A model generated the notes under the pieces. It was not told where the DNA came from and did no database searches. It was given only the letters and a program-made list of their open reading frames with translations. From Selaginella moellendorffii (lineage: Eukaryota > Streptophyta > Lycopodiopsida > Selaginellales > Selaginellaceae): a DNA stretch of 40,945 bases. The position numbers and the translations under genes were made by a program. Within the stretch, counting starts at the first letter, position 1, and each line of letters opens with the position of its first letter. Positions 11,019-20,215 of this stretch are shown here, one piece after another. The DNA lies in contig NW_003314300.1 of NCBI RefSeq assembly GCF_000143415.4, positions 502,944-543,888 on the forward strand. Direction: 5' to 3'.

Positions 11019-12495
11019 CTTACCTTGTGCAGGTTGTGAGCTTGGCCCAACATGGGTATCTTCAACGGTAGCTGTTAACGCCGTTTCAGCATCTGGGGGT
11101 GGCCACGCTCCTGCATACAGAGCTTGTGAGATAACATTTAAACTTAAAGTGTGTACTCACCAGGTTCGCAGAGAAGATACTGTTTTTCTTTGGCAACTGT
11201 AATTATATGCTCCATTGAAGTCACCTCTTCAATGGAGTTTGTCACCGCAACACATGGGACACCCTTGAGTAGTGCGACTCGAAAGAATAGTCCACCGCAG
11301 TTGTACTCGACAACGCATTTGCCCTTGGAGTCGGAAGCAGGTGACCCACCCGCTATTGCGTTGAAGACCCAGCTGAGCATTTCCCATGCTGCACCTGGAG
11401 CTTTCTCTGGATTCGAAAGCTCCATAGCCGTCTTCAGTTCCTCAGGCACAGGTAAATTGACCTCCCTCAGATCAATTCAATCGGCCTTGTCGAACGAAGC
11501 TGGGAAGTCACTCCAGTCCCACTCTACTGTAGGACCAATAACAAGGGCGAGTGTGAAGATGTGGACATTCGTCGGTATCTTCTTCTTAACCATTATCCCA
11601 TGGATCTCCTGCATCTCCTTGCCTTTCAACCGAGCCTTCACCTCGTTCAAGGCCTTCCAGAACTTGTGATAGGATTCGGAGTCGTAGATCATATAGTGGA
11701 CTGAAGATTCCACCTCCGCAAGTCCCACCATTAAGTCAATGATGGAGCTGACTTCGTCTGCATGAGTGATCTCCTCGTTTGTGAAGTCCATCACACAAAA
11801 GATGTTCTTGACTTGCTCATCTCCGCGGGAAACGATGCTCCTCCACCTTTGATCCTCATCCGAATTCACGTATACCCGGTAAGGTTCTCGATAGGCCTCT
11901 GCTGCGGGGTCGAGCTGTTTCTGAAGCCGGCGGTCGACATCCCTCTTAATGAAATTTGGATACTGATCCAACTTCTCAACTTTACTTTTCATGGCATCCC
12001 GCAGCAGATCGATGAACTTGGGGGCCCCCTTCACGTACTCGTCGATGTCTTCATTTGACAACTCCAGCTCTTCCATCATCTCTTGCGTGGTGTCGATGCT
12101 CACCCTCTCCACGGCCACTTGCTCGAAGATCCAATCCTTCAATAGCGCACAAGCTCTCAGAGTCGTGCACAAGTCCTTGTATGTCACAATATGGCCGGGA
12201 GTCATTTTGGTCTTGTTGAAGACTACCTCACCACGTAGAAGAGCATTAGCCACTGTCAGAAGGTTGTTGTCGTCTAGAGACTACGAGAAACGCAAGGCGT
12301 TGAGCTTCAAATCATTGGGCTTCCGGCCGTCCTCCACACCCATTGAGTTTAGCAACTCCCCGTCATGGTACCTCCTCAGCACATCTACCCATTTGTCAAA
12401 AACAACTTTTGTCGCAAGTAGAATGTTATGGATGATGAGTGTGTCATTGACCCCCAGTGTTTTCGAGAGAAGACTCGAGAATTCCTGCAATGGAA

Positions 12496-12517
12496 ATGGC
12501 GTGAGGCCACATGCTAT
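12496..12517. repeat. Palindromic box inside a 54-bp intron
   Basis: Lies in the likely intron 12538-12485 (GTAAGC donor, TTGCAG acceptor). The intron is a multiple of three without stops, so readthrough would also keep the frame. An extra half-site, GCCACATGC, follows at about 12518-12526. Confidence 0.8.
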
Positions 12518-13895
12518 GCCACATGCAACGAGGCTTACCTGCCAAGTGCTAGTTGCTAGTGCACGTCCTTGTCCTAGTTTTTGTGGCTTCTTCAGTTGAA
12601 CCCAGAGCTTCCGTGTTCGTGCCAATGTCTCGTGCAGACCCGATTTGTAACACGTTTCTTGCTTGACATTCTACGCGTGGGAGATAGATATGATAGATCG
12701 GAGGGGCAAGTTGCCTTTTATCAGGCGGACAACTCTTGTCTTGAAGACTTTCTTCACCTCCTCGCCCACCATAATATCCACAACTATCTCTTGCATCGCC
12801 AAGCTAGAATGCTGCCCGGAGACGGCATAGAACCGGATGTTCTGATCGTCCAACACCTTCCTATTGATCAAGTCTGGAAACCTCGTCTTGCCCTTCATTG
12901 TTCAGTAGTAGGGGATCATGTCTGCGATGTCGGGTGTTACTGGACTTGCCAGCATCTTCTGCTTCAGTTTCTCCACCCACTCATCAGATACTAGCCTGTG
13001 GTTGTATTTGCTTTGGATGTCGATACGGCTCACGTCGATTGTATATACTTTGTTGGAATAGTAACAAGTACTATTATCTGCAACGATTTTTGCTGCCTCT
13101 TCTTGCTCTTTCTGCTCTTTGCGGCTCTTCTTTTTGGTGGGTGTAGTGTTCGAACCCGAGGCAATGGCATCACCGAGTAGCTTCTTTTTTGGACCAGGAG
13201 AGTCGGACGTCGGCTTGAGCTTGACCACCCTTTTCTGCTTCGGGGTAGTTTCCAAATCGACCCCTTTCCCCTTCGCTTTGCGAACTGGAGGCACTCTCAA
13301 CGGCTCAATGTTGGAATATAGTTTTTGAACATCGCCGTAGGTGAGGTCTGTGGATTCCATGTGATCTTCACAGACCCGCAGCGTCTTTGAAATTGTGGGC
13401 CTCCTGGACAACCTCTCCCTAGCTCCCTCTAGGAATTCCTCATAGCTGCTAACCCCTCCGGGAAGCTGCTAGGATGTGCAAGGTGGATCTTGAAGGCGGA
13501 CGCTGTCTCTACCACAAGTGCCAATCCATATTCTTGCATGGAACTGCATGGAGTGTCTGTCACTTGGATGAGGATCCCCATGCATTCTTTTCTCCCACCA
13601 TCTGTGTTGTACAGCCCAGTGGGCTGCGTGTGGGTGGCGGAGTGGGCGGCGGAGTTGGCGGCGAAGTTACAATCTGGGTGTGTCTTGAAGTGGACGCCGA
13701 TGCACACGAGCGCGATGCGAGCGCAAGTGTGATGCAAGCGCGAGTGGATGCCGATGCACACGAAAAACCTGTAGAGAAGGTAGATGAGCGCGAATGTGAG
13801 CGTGATCGCGAATGGGAGCGTGAGTGTGCGAGCGCAAGTACGATGCAAAACCTAACCTCACACGCGCGAAATGTCACGACGGTTGGTAATCCCGC

Positions 13896-14028
13896 CACGT
13901 CATCATTCCTCGGACTTGGGCGCCACCATTAATTTCTGGATCGCCGCGCACATGCATGCACGTGAAATCCAAAAGAAATCCGCAACGTCATCATTCCTCG
14001 GACTGCATGCACGCGAAATCCAAAAGAA
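13896..14028. repeat. Imperfect tandem duplication in the divergent spacer
   Basis: ACGTCATCATTCCTCGGACT occurs twice, followed in each unit by a CATGCACG(T/C)GAAATCC and AAAAGAAA segment. Confidence 0.75.
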
Positions 14029-14852
14029 AGATCATGATTGGGATATCATTTAATACCCTCGCTATATTTATACCATGCATGATTGGATATTCCAAAGCAT
14101 CTTGTATTTCCAAAAATGCCAGATGTTCAGCTAAATAAAGAATGGTATACAATGTCCTTCTTGATGACCCTGCAAAGAAGCATCTCGATCGGACACCACA
14201 TGAGACCACACGAGCCTTACAATGTTTCAGGGGCATTTGCCATAGATCCGACCGTTATTTTGCTCCAAGATTTTACAGTTTGGTGTGCATTGACCTTTCC
14301 ATCGAAACTGCAAAGGGACATCACAATTAGATGCGAGATCACAAGAAACTAACTTCACTAACTCTGGTTTCACCAAGATCTACGTAAGGAGTTATGAAAT
14401 GAAAGGACCCTCTCTATTGAAATGTGTTTATGGTCCTGACATATCAAAGGATTTTGCATCAAGTTCTGTATTTGCATGTTTATCAAGCTACTGAATTGCT
14501 AAACCCTAAACCCTAAACATGTGGCAAATGTTGCGTGAAGAAAGATGCCCTTTCTGGGCAAATGCTGTAAGAGGCAAATGCCGAGCAGATGTATCTCAGG
14601 CTAGCGAAGGGGACAAACGAAAGCTAGCTATAAACATGATGGGATGCAAATAGATTACTAGGCTGGTCCTACGAAAATCAAAAACCATAATTGAAAACAT
14701 TGAAAATGCAAAAAGAAAGGTTTATAATATTTTTGAATTTTAAGCAACCAAAGGAATGTAAGTAGGGCATGTGTTTGTAAGTTTAAAAATGCCTCAACCA
14801 CTTAAATTCCCAAGTAAATAAAGCTATTTCTATTTTTGGTACAGGTAAACTT

Positions 14853-14950
14853 TATAGCGTGTGGGCTCATGCAATTTTGAACCCAAAAATGCACCAAAAA
14901 ATGCTCGACTAGCATTATTCTTTGAATGGCGTGTGGCCTTATATTGCCAT
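14853..14950. repeat. Two palindromic boxes, divergent spacer
   Basis: Boxes at 14853-14874 (degenerate) and 14926-14950 (three extra central bases). Confidence 0.7.
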
Positions 14951-15376
14951 AAATGGACGTACACACACAGCATAATTATTCCTTTACACGGCGAATAATC
15001 TTGGCGCGGATCGCTGACATGGCATGGCAAAGTTCGAATCACTGACATGGCACAGCTGGATCGAGGCAAGGACATGATGTGACAAAGTTCAACCTCCGAC
15101 AGCAAAGTCTAGAAGCTACTCAGTTTGAAATTTGTCAGAGGAATCATAAGATCTGGTTTGTCAGAGGATTTGATGTGACGTTCAAGCGTGTGTTATTTTT
15201 GAATTCTTGAACTCATTCCTAGGTCTATCATTTTTGTGCGCCGTGTTCTTGGTTCCGCTGAGCACAGTGAGCGCTGCTTGTGTAAGCGGCGTTGTGGGCT
15301 GTGGTTTATGCGTCTATGAGCGGTTGCGGCATTGCGAGCGCCATTGCGAGCGGCAGTTTATGCGAGTGGCAGTTTG

Positions 15377-15446
15377 TGCGAGCGGCGCTACGAGCAGTTG
15401 CGGTGTTGCGAGCGGCGCTACGAGTAGTTGCGGTGTTGCGAGCGGC
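15377..15446. repeat. 30-bp tandem repeat
   Basis: Two full units and part of a third, containing GCGAGCGGCGCTACGAG and AGTTGCGGTGT, upstream of the transposase gene. It is GC-rich compared with its surroundings. Confidence 0.85.
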
Positions 15447-15488
15447 ACTGTCTTTGGTGTGGCTACCGCTTCCTCTCCATATTTAGAA

Positions 15489-15678
15489 ATGGCATGAGGC
15501 CACATGCCATCTTGGGCCCTTGAAATTTCATGGCTAGCGTATTGTCATGTATGTTATTAGTCGCCTGCAGCTGTGTGTATATCATGATGGCATGAGGCCT
15601 CATGCCAATTTTGTGAATGCGAAATTTCACGTGGGTGTCAATAGCATGTTTGAATAATGGCATGTGGCCTCATGCTAT
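15489..15678. repeat. Cluster of three palindromic boxes upstream of the transposase
   Basis: Boxes at 15489-15510, 15587-15608 and 15657-15678, spaced 98 and 70 bp apart. The first two are close to perfect palindromes. They end about 80 bp before the transposase ATG, a natural place for operator-like control. Confidence 0.85.
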
Positions 15679-15760
15679 TGAGGTTGTTTGCTATGTTATG
15701 ATTTAGGCCATTCTCCAATCATTTTTTGTATGGTCTTAACTTCTTTTCTGCACTTTCAGA

Positions 15761-18659
15761 ATGGCCTCCGGAAGTGCGACGCATGTTCCCTCCGTGGATC
15801 TTAAGAACCGTGCTACATGGATTCAGGCAAAGGTGTTTCTAAACAACCCCGAGGGGGAGGTGGTAGCTGAGGGCTTAGCCACAGTTGTCGATCCAAGAGA
15901 TGCGGTTGCTAATCAAGAATTGGGCTGGGATGATATTGGAGTTGCGATTTTAGAGGTTGTTGACACAGAAGAAAACAGTCTGACTATTGGAAGCATTGTG
16001 CGGTGGAAATTGAGGCACTTAGTGTTTGAGAATGTGAAGGATTCACAATCAAACACCACTACAACTGATGATAGAACATCTCTTCATGGGAAAAGAAAGT
16101 ACACCTTCCTAAAGCGCAGCCAAAGGGATCTGAGCAACGAACCGAAAAGGCAGAAAATGGCGATGGAGGTTCGAATGGTCTCGACAGTTGCTTGTTGCAA
16201 GAGGAGGTGCTGTCAACATGCTGATTGGGATGCTATTGAAGAGGAGAGAGCAAGATACAAAACATTGTCCTGGAAGGCAGCTCGCAATTTTGTGTATGAG
16301 GCATTACGGTCATCTGTTGATGCTTCAGAACATCAGGTGGGGGGCATGGTCTTCCAGAGGGGTTTGGTCTGCATGAAGGCATGGAGAATCATTTATGGAG
16401 TCCCTCGAACCACATTCTACAGAATCAAAACTGAGTTCGAGGAACAAAGGGTTCAACAGGCAGTCCATGGGAACAACGGTACTCACAAAACCATGGGTCA
16501 TATTGTATATGGAGAGGCAATCTTCAAGAGGTTTGTCGAGACATATAGCGAGCAGCAACCACATAAAACCCACCTCTTGGAAGATGGAACTCGAGACACC
16601 CAACGAGTTCTCCCTTCCATATATACCAAGGGGGCCATAATGGAAGATGTGAATCGGGAACTCCAGAGTAATGGCTACAGGAAGCTGAGCCAATCTAGAT
16701 TTAGTAGATTGTGGAGCAACAGGTTCAGGGATGTGAGTATAGGAAAGTACTCCAGCTTTTCAAAGTGTGACGAGTGCACTGCTATCAAAATGGCTTTGTC
16801 GAAGAATTCTTGCATCGCTCAAGAGCGAGAGACGTTGGTTAGAAGGCGGCTCGACCACAACATCGAGCAGAGAAGCTGCAGGACTGCATATTATCATAAC
16901 AGGATTCTCTCCATGGAGAGACCTGACTCTTACCTCTGCATCATCCACGACAAAATGGACCAGAAAAAGACGTGCTTACCTCGACTCAATCCTGCCCCCA
17001 AGGCAATCTCTTCATCCATGCAGCTGCCTGTGTCTCTGTTTGGCATAATCGCTCATGGGCATGGTGCCCAGAACTATGAGAACTTCTTTGTACCTCTATG
17101 GGGTGGCGGGGGTGCAAACATGATGATTGCGTCCCTAGCAAAACACTTAAGGTCTCTGCAAAGTGCGCAGACTGAGCTGAACGGCCAACCCTTGCATAAG
17201 GCCCTTGTCGATCGAACCCCATACAGGGTTCAGCTGGAGGAGGAGCAAAGGCTTGTAGTATCGCGTGGGGCCCCATGCCATCCCAGTGAATATGTTGGCT
17301 GTCAGATTGTAGGGTTATCACGTGAGGCCTCATGCCATTCCGACGAGGCTGGTCGCCCGGTAAATGCACAACCTCATCCAAATGAAGCAGAATCTCAAGG
17401 AAGTTCTTGCGGCCGATGTGGCCTTCCACCCCATCTTCTGCTCCAAACAGACAATACTGGCAGTGAGAACAAAAATATGTACGTCTTCGTGTACTTGGCG
17501 ATGCTTGTTGCCAAAGGCATATTTGAAACGGTTACACTTGGCTTTCTCATGGTTGGGCACACTCATGAAGACGTCGATGCCATGTTCAGTCACCTGGCAG
17601 AGTCCCTCTGGCGATCCAATGTCCTCACCCTCCCACAACTCTACGATGAATTCCAAAATTGCATCAAAGGCACTGTTGAAGCTGCACTTGTGACAGAGGT
17701 TCCAGACTTTAAGGGGTTTGTAAGAGGCTACATCAGGGATGGATCCGAAACGCTGATTGGCCACTCCAAGCCTCTTCAGTTTCATTTCAGCATGTGTGAC
17801 GGTGCTCCAGTGATGAGGTACAAGATGAGAGAATGGGACACAGTGTGGCTGCCAATGGACGGCATTGAACTCTTCAAGAGAGATCCCATAACTGGGGAAC
17901 CTATGATTCCTCAGGGTTCCCCACGGCCGATGCACCCGAATGGACTCAAAGACTAGGAAAGTATAGTGGCCGGGATTAGACAACATATTGCCTTCTAGAA
18001 GAGGGGGTTGGTGTTTGGTGGAGAATCCTATTTTCAGAGGTGCAATCCTTTGATCAAATACTGGGAGAAGATTATATCTGCTATCCAAAATGGGCCGGTT
18101 GTATATAAAGAATTGGAAGAGTCCTTTTGGCCAGAACCCAGAGCACTAGATAGTAGCAGAACAATGTCCTCTGGAAATGCAGTGACAGATAACGATGTTG
18201 AGGATCACTATTGTGGGCCGAGGAACAAGAAGCCGGATTCAGCATTCAATCCAGTACAGGTTTGCAAAGGAATGGTCGTGCTTGTCAGACCTAGTAATAA
18301 AAAACAAATGATATGGGTGGGGCGCTGCATCACTGATGTAGAGGAGGACGCGGAAACTAACTCCTTCAATGTAACTGTGGAGTGGTTCAAGCCAAGTTCC
18401 GGATATACGAAGGATTGCCTAGAAAAGAGATGGGTGCTGAATCCAAGGGATCCCAGCATGAGCATATCGGTGGATAATGTTGTGCATGGTTGGATGCGGA
18501 AGCAGAGTGCCACCATCACCTTGCCAGACCATGCAAGAGATGCAGCAAGAGCATTCATAACCCGGGTTCAAGGTGAGATTCATTAATATTCCTTTACTAA
18601 GTTTCTAATGTATTTTATTTCAAGGTGAACAATCCGAATCTGAATCAGAGGAGGCATGA
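15761..18659 (+). pseudogene. DUF7869-type DDE transposase gene (copy B, two nonsense changes)
   Basis: Open from ATG 15761 for 731 codons to TAG 17954-17956, with another in-frame TAG at 17996-17998. Copy A has CAG and TGG at these sites. Reading through both, the frame continues to 18572. A 52-bp intron (18573-18624) then joins in phase 1 to a last exon ending at TGA 18657-18659, about 948 codons in all. Features in order: Cys cluster CCKRRCCQH (about residues 146-154), a helix-turn-helix-like CMKAWRIIYGVPRTTFYR, CDEC, IIHDKMDQ (Asp397 and Asp400), LLLQTDN (Asp564), and GHTHEDVD (His600, Glu603, Asp604, Asp606). These match, from memory, the conserved blocks of DUF7869 proteins, which look like RNase H-fold (DDE) transposases. 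Residues 470-555 are an insertion carrying two palindromic boxes. A second acceptor at 18753 would give another short C-terminus (GEQTEYEFIRLL, stop 18788-18790). Confidence 0.8.
17260..17337. repeat. Two palindromic boxes inside the transposase ORF
   Basis: Boxes at 17260-17281 and 17316-17337. In frame they encode SRGAPCHPSE and SREASCHSDE, in the poorly conserved stretch between the first and second catalytic Asp. They could instead lie in unspliced introns, but I could not fix boundaries that keep the frame. Confidence 0.8.
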
Positions 18660-19991
18660 TGGCATGTGGCCTTACGCCATTCCTAGGTGAGATGATACAA
18701 ATAACAAGTATAAATTCTTAGTTGTTCTAGCAAATCTTACTTAAAGTTCAAGGTGAACAAACCGAATATGAATTCATCAGATTGTTATAACAAATTGCGA
18801 GGTGATGGCATGAGGCGATACGCCATTTGAGAGTGGTAGCCATTCCTATATGAGGTGAGTGAAGTATTTATTAGAAATACCTCATTCAATTGTGCACTTC
18901 TAAGTCTTGGTCCACTCAGTACTGTTTGCATGTTTTTATTTTAATTCTTTCTCTAAAATGTTATTTAGCATGTGGCTTCATGCCATTGCTCTCCACAATC
19001 ATGCATTGAATTTTTTTATCCTTGCATAATACTTCTCCATATATATAGCATGTGCGCACATGTGATATGGTTCATTAGGCCTGATATAGTGTGTGAGGTA
19101 AAACAAAGATGATGTGACATATGCATTTACCAATCACACGTGTATAAATTTAATAATATGGCATGTGGCCCATATTAATGGCACATAAACCCATATTGTG
19201 GGCTTACATGCTTTATGTACCATCATTCCCTTGCAGCGTGTGTGTTGGTTTCCTTTTATAACACAACGAACTCCATATTTTAGGGTGAAGAGCATTCTCA
19301 TGGCAAGCACAAAATCTGTAAGTGAGGCAGAAAAGGAGACGGAGAAGGAGATAGGTGAAGATGTAGAATATATAAGTCTTCCAAACTCCCCGTACTATAC
19401 TCCAGGTGATCATTTTTCTGAACAAACGGCAACATTAACAACTATCGAGAACGCCCCAGTAACGTCAGAGACAATAATCCAAAGCAAAACAACTAACCCG
19501 GAGAAGGATGATAGTACCGCTGAGAGTACCAAAAAGGAGGTGTCCACTAGCGCTTAGGCTTATAATGGCGTGTGCCCTCATGCCATTTACTTGATCACCA
19601 AATACTTTTTTCCCTTTGCACTAGTATATCTTAATACCGGTCTGAGAAATAGAATGGCATGTGCCCTCAGGCCTTTTACTAAATCACCTTTGAAAGAAAT
19701 GCAAGCCTTTATGTCGTAAAAAAAAGGTACTAGAGAAATTCCTTAATAATATGAATGTTATTTAGTTTCATGAAAATACACTAAGGGTCAAATGAGTTAA
19801 ATGACTTCTCCAGACTAGCAATGCCTCTTGCTACACCTTCACAATTAGATTCGTTAGAAAAAGATAACATTGAATAATATCTAAATGTTCTCACTATTAA
19901 GTTATATGTTTGGCTAATAGGAATGACGTTCATCTTGGAAAGCTCACCACACGCTCAATGAACAAACAAATAGTGTGTGCGCGCATGCCAT
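18659..19991. repeat. Palindromic boxes in the 3' region of element B
   Basis: Boxes at 18659-18680, 18805-18826, 18965-18986, 19158-19182 (gapped), 19565-19586, 19654-19675 and about 19970-19991, each matched in copy A. The first overlaps the last base of the transposase stop codon. Confidence 0.85.
19300..19557 (+). CDS. Small acidic ORF in element 3' region (copy B)
   Basis: An 85-codon frame matching 1627-1884 of copy A, open in both despite about 3% divergence around it. Amino-acid differences are few (Thr to Ile, Ile to Thr, Asp to Asn). Rich in Glu, Ser and Thr, with PNSPYYTPGD in the middle. No family recognised. It could be an accessory element protein or a 3' exon. Confidence 0.45.
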   Translation: MASTKSVSEAEKETEKEIGEDVEYISLPNSPYYTPGDHFSEQTATLTTIENAPVTSETIIQSKTTNPEKDDSTAESTKKEVSTSA

Positions 19992-20192
19992 CGCTCTTCT
20001 TTGGCTTCAGATTCGGCTTGTTCACCTTGACAATGAGATTTATTATACAACCAGATGGACTCAGTCTGGACACAAAGTCACCGCGCTAGTCACCATGCCC
20101 GAGATATGTCTAGCCCCTGGACAAAAAACATATAATTTCACGTCATTTTCAAATACTTGAAAATTTGTACTTAGTCCCATTTTACTGAATAA

Positions 20193-20212
20193 ATCCCACT
20201 TTAACGAAATAG
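20193..20212 (-). repeat. Right terminal inverted repeat of element B
   Basis: Reverse complement of the left terminus over 18 bases, ending CGAAATAG. The same terminus is present at the end of copy A (2520-2540). Confidence 0.85.
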
Positions 20213-20215
20213 AGC

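Larger units (their letters stand above)
8389..13456 (-). pseudogene. Large element-encoded protein: possible ParB/Srx-like segment plus FCP1/NIF-type HAD phosphatase
   Basis: Exons traced on the minus strand: about 13452-12539, 12484-11161, 11110-11024, 10985 (or 10967)-10896, 10846-10163, 10105-10091, 10041-9934, 9886-9299, 9251-8389. Introns are 38-57 bp, GT-AG; the first is phase 0 and the other seven phase 1, giving more than 1,500 codons. Near the N-terminus, YTIDVSRIDIQ (about 13050) and VSGQHSSLA (12830-12804) resemble ParB/sulfiredoxin-fold motifs; this is tentative. The middle has Lys/Arg-rich and Glu/Asp-rich tracts (10163-10397). The last exon has HAD motifs: FDLNGVL (Asp codon 9222-9220; the usual second Asp is Asn), VWTS, the Lys of IFVKPE and IIDDSP (about 8840-8817). 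In-frame stops lie at 12904-12902, 12673-12671, 12283-12281, 11479-11477 and 10412-10410, and one G seems missing in the run at 13453-13456. The 5' end above 13456 is unresolved: QPTGLYNTDGG to HPSSFPEG (13620-13453) probably belongs to it in the shifted frame. Confidence 0.7.
13457..15760. promoter_or_regulatory. Divergent spacer between the two element genes
   Basis: The two main genes point away from each other, so this 2.3-kb interval should hold both promoters; part of 13457-13850 is probably 5' coding sequence of the minus-strand gene. It contains two copies of ACGTCATCATTCCTCGGACT (about 13897 and 13985) with GAAATCCAAAAGAAA next to each, an interstitial telomere-like AAACCCTAAACCCTAAAC (about 14503), a 30-bp tandem repeat (15377-15446), and five palindromic boxes, three of them within 275 bp of the transposase start. 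CTTTCAG just before the start codon could be the acceptor of a 5'-UTR intron. I did not find a convincing TATA box. Confidence 0.5.
7952..20212. mobile_element. 12.3-kb two-gene DNA transposon with terminal inverted repeats (copy B)
   Basis: The left end carries TATTTCGTTAAAGTGGGA at 7953-7970. The right end carries its exact reverse complement at 20194-20211. Beyond the first 20 bases the ends diverge. AGCT follows the right end at 20213-20216 and precedes the left end at 7948-7951, so a 4-bp target duplication is possible; copy A also has AGC after its right end, so AGC could instead belong to the element. Inside lie a plus-strand DUF7869-type transposase gene, a large minus-strand gene with a HAD phosphatase domain, a small ORF, and more than 20 palindromic boxes confined to this interval and to copy A. 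Several nonsense changes indicate that this copy is decaying. Confidence 0.8.

Noticed and set aside
13474-13932. 152-codon plus-strand frame
   Set aside because: It overlaps the likely 5' part of the minus-strand gene, is built from short repeats (GAGCGCGA-like), and has no recognisable domain.
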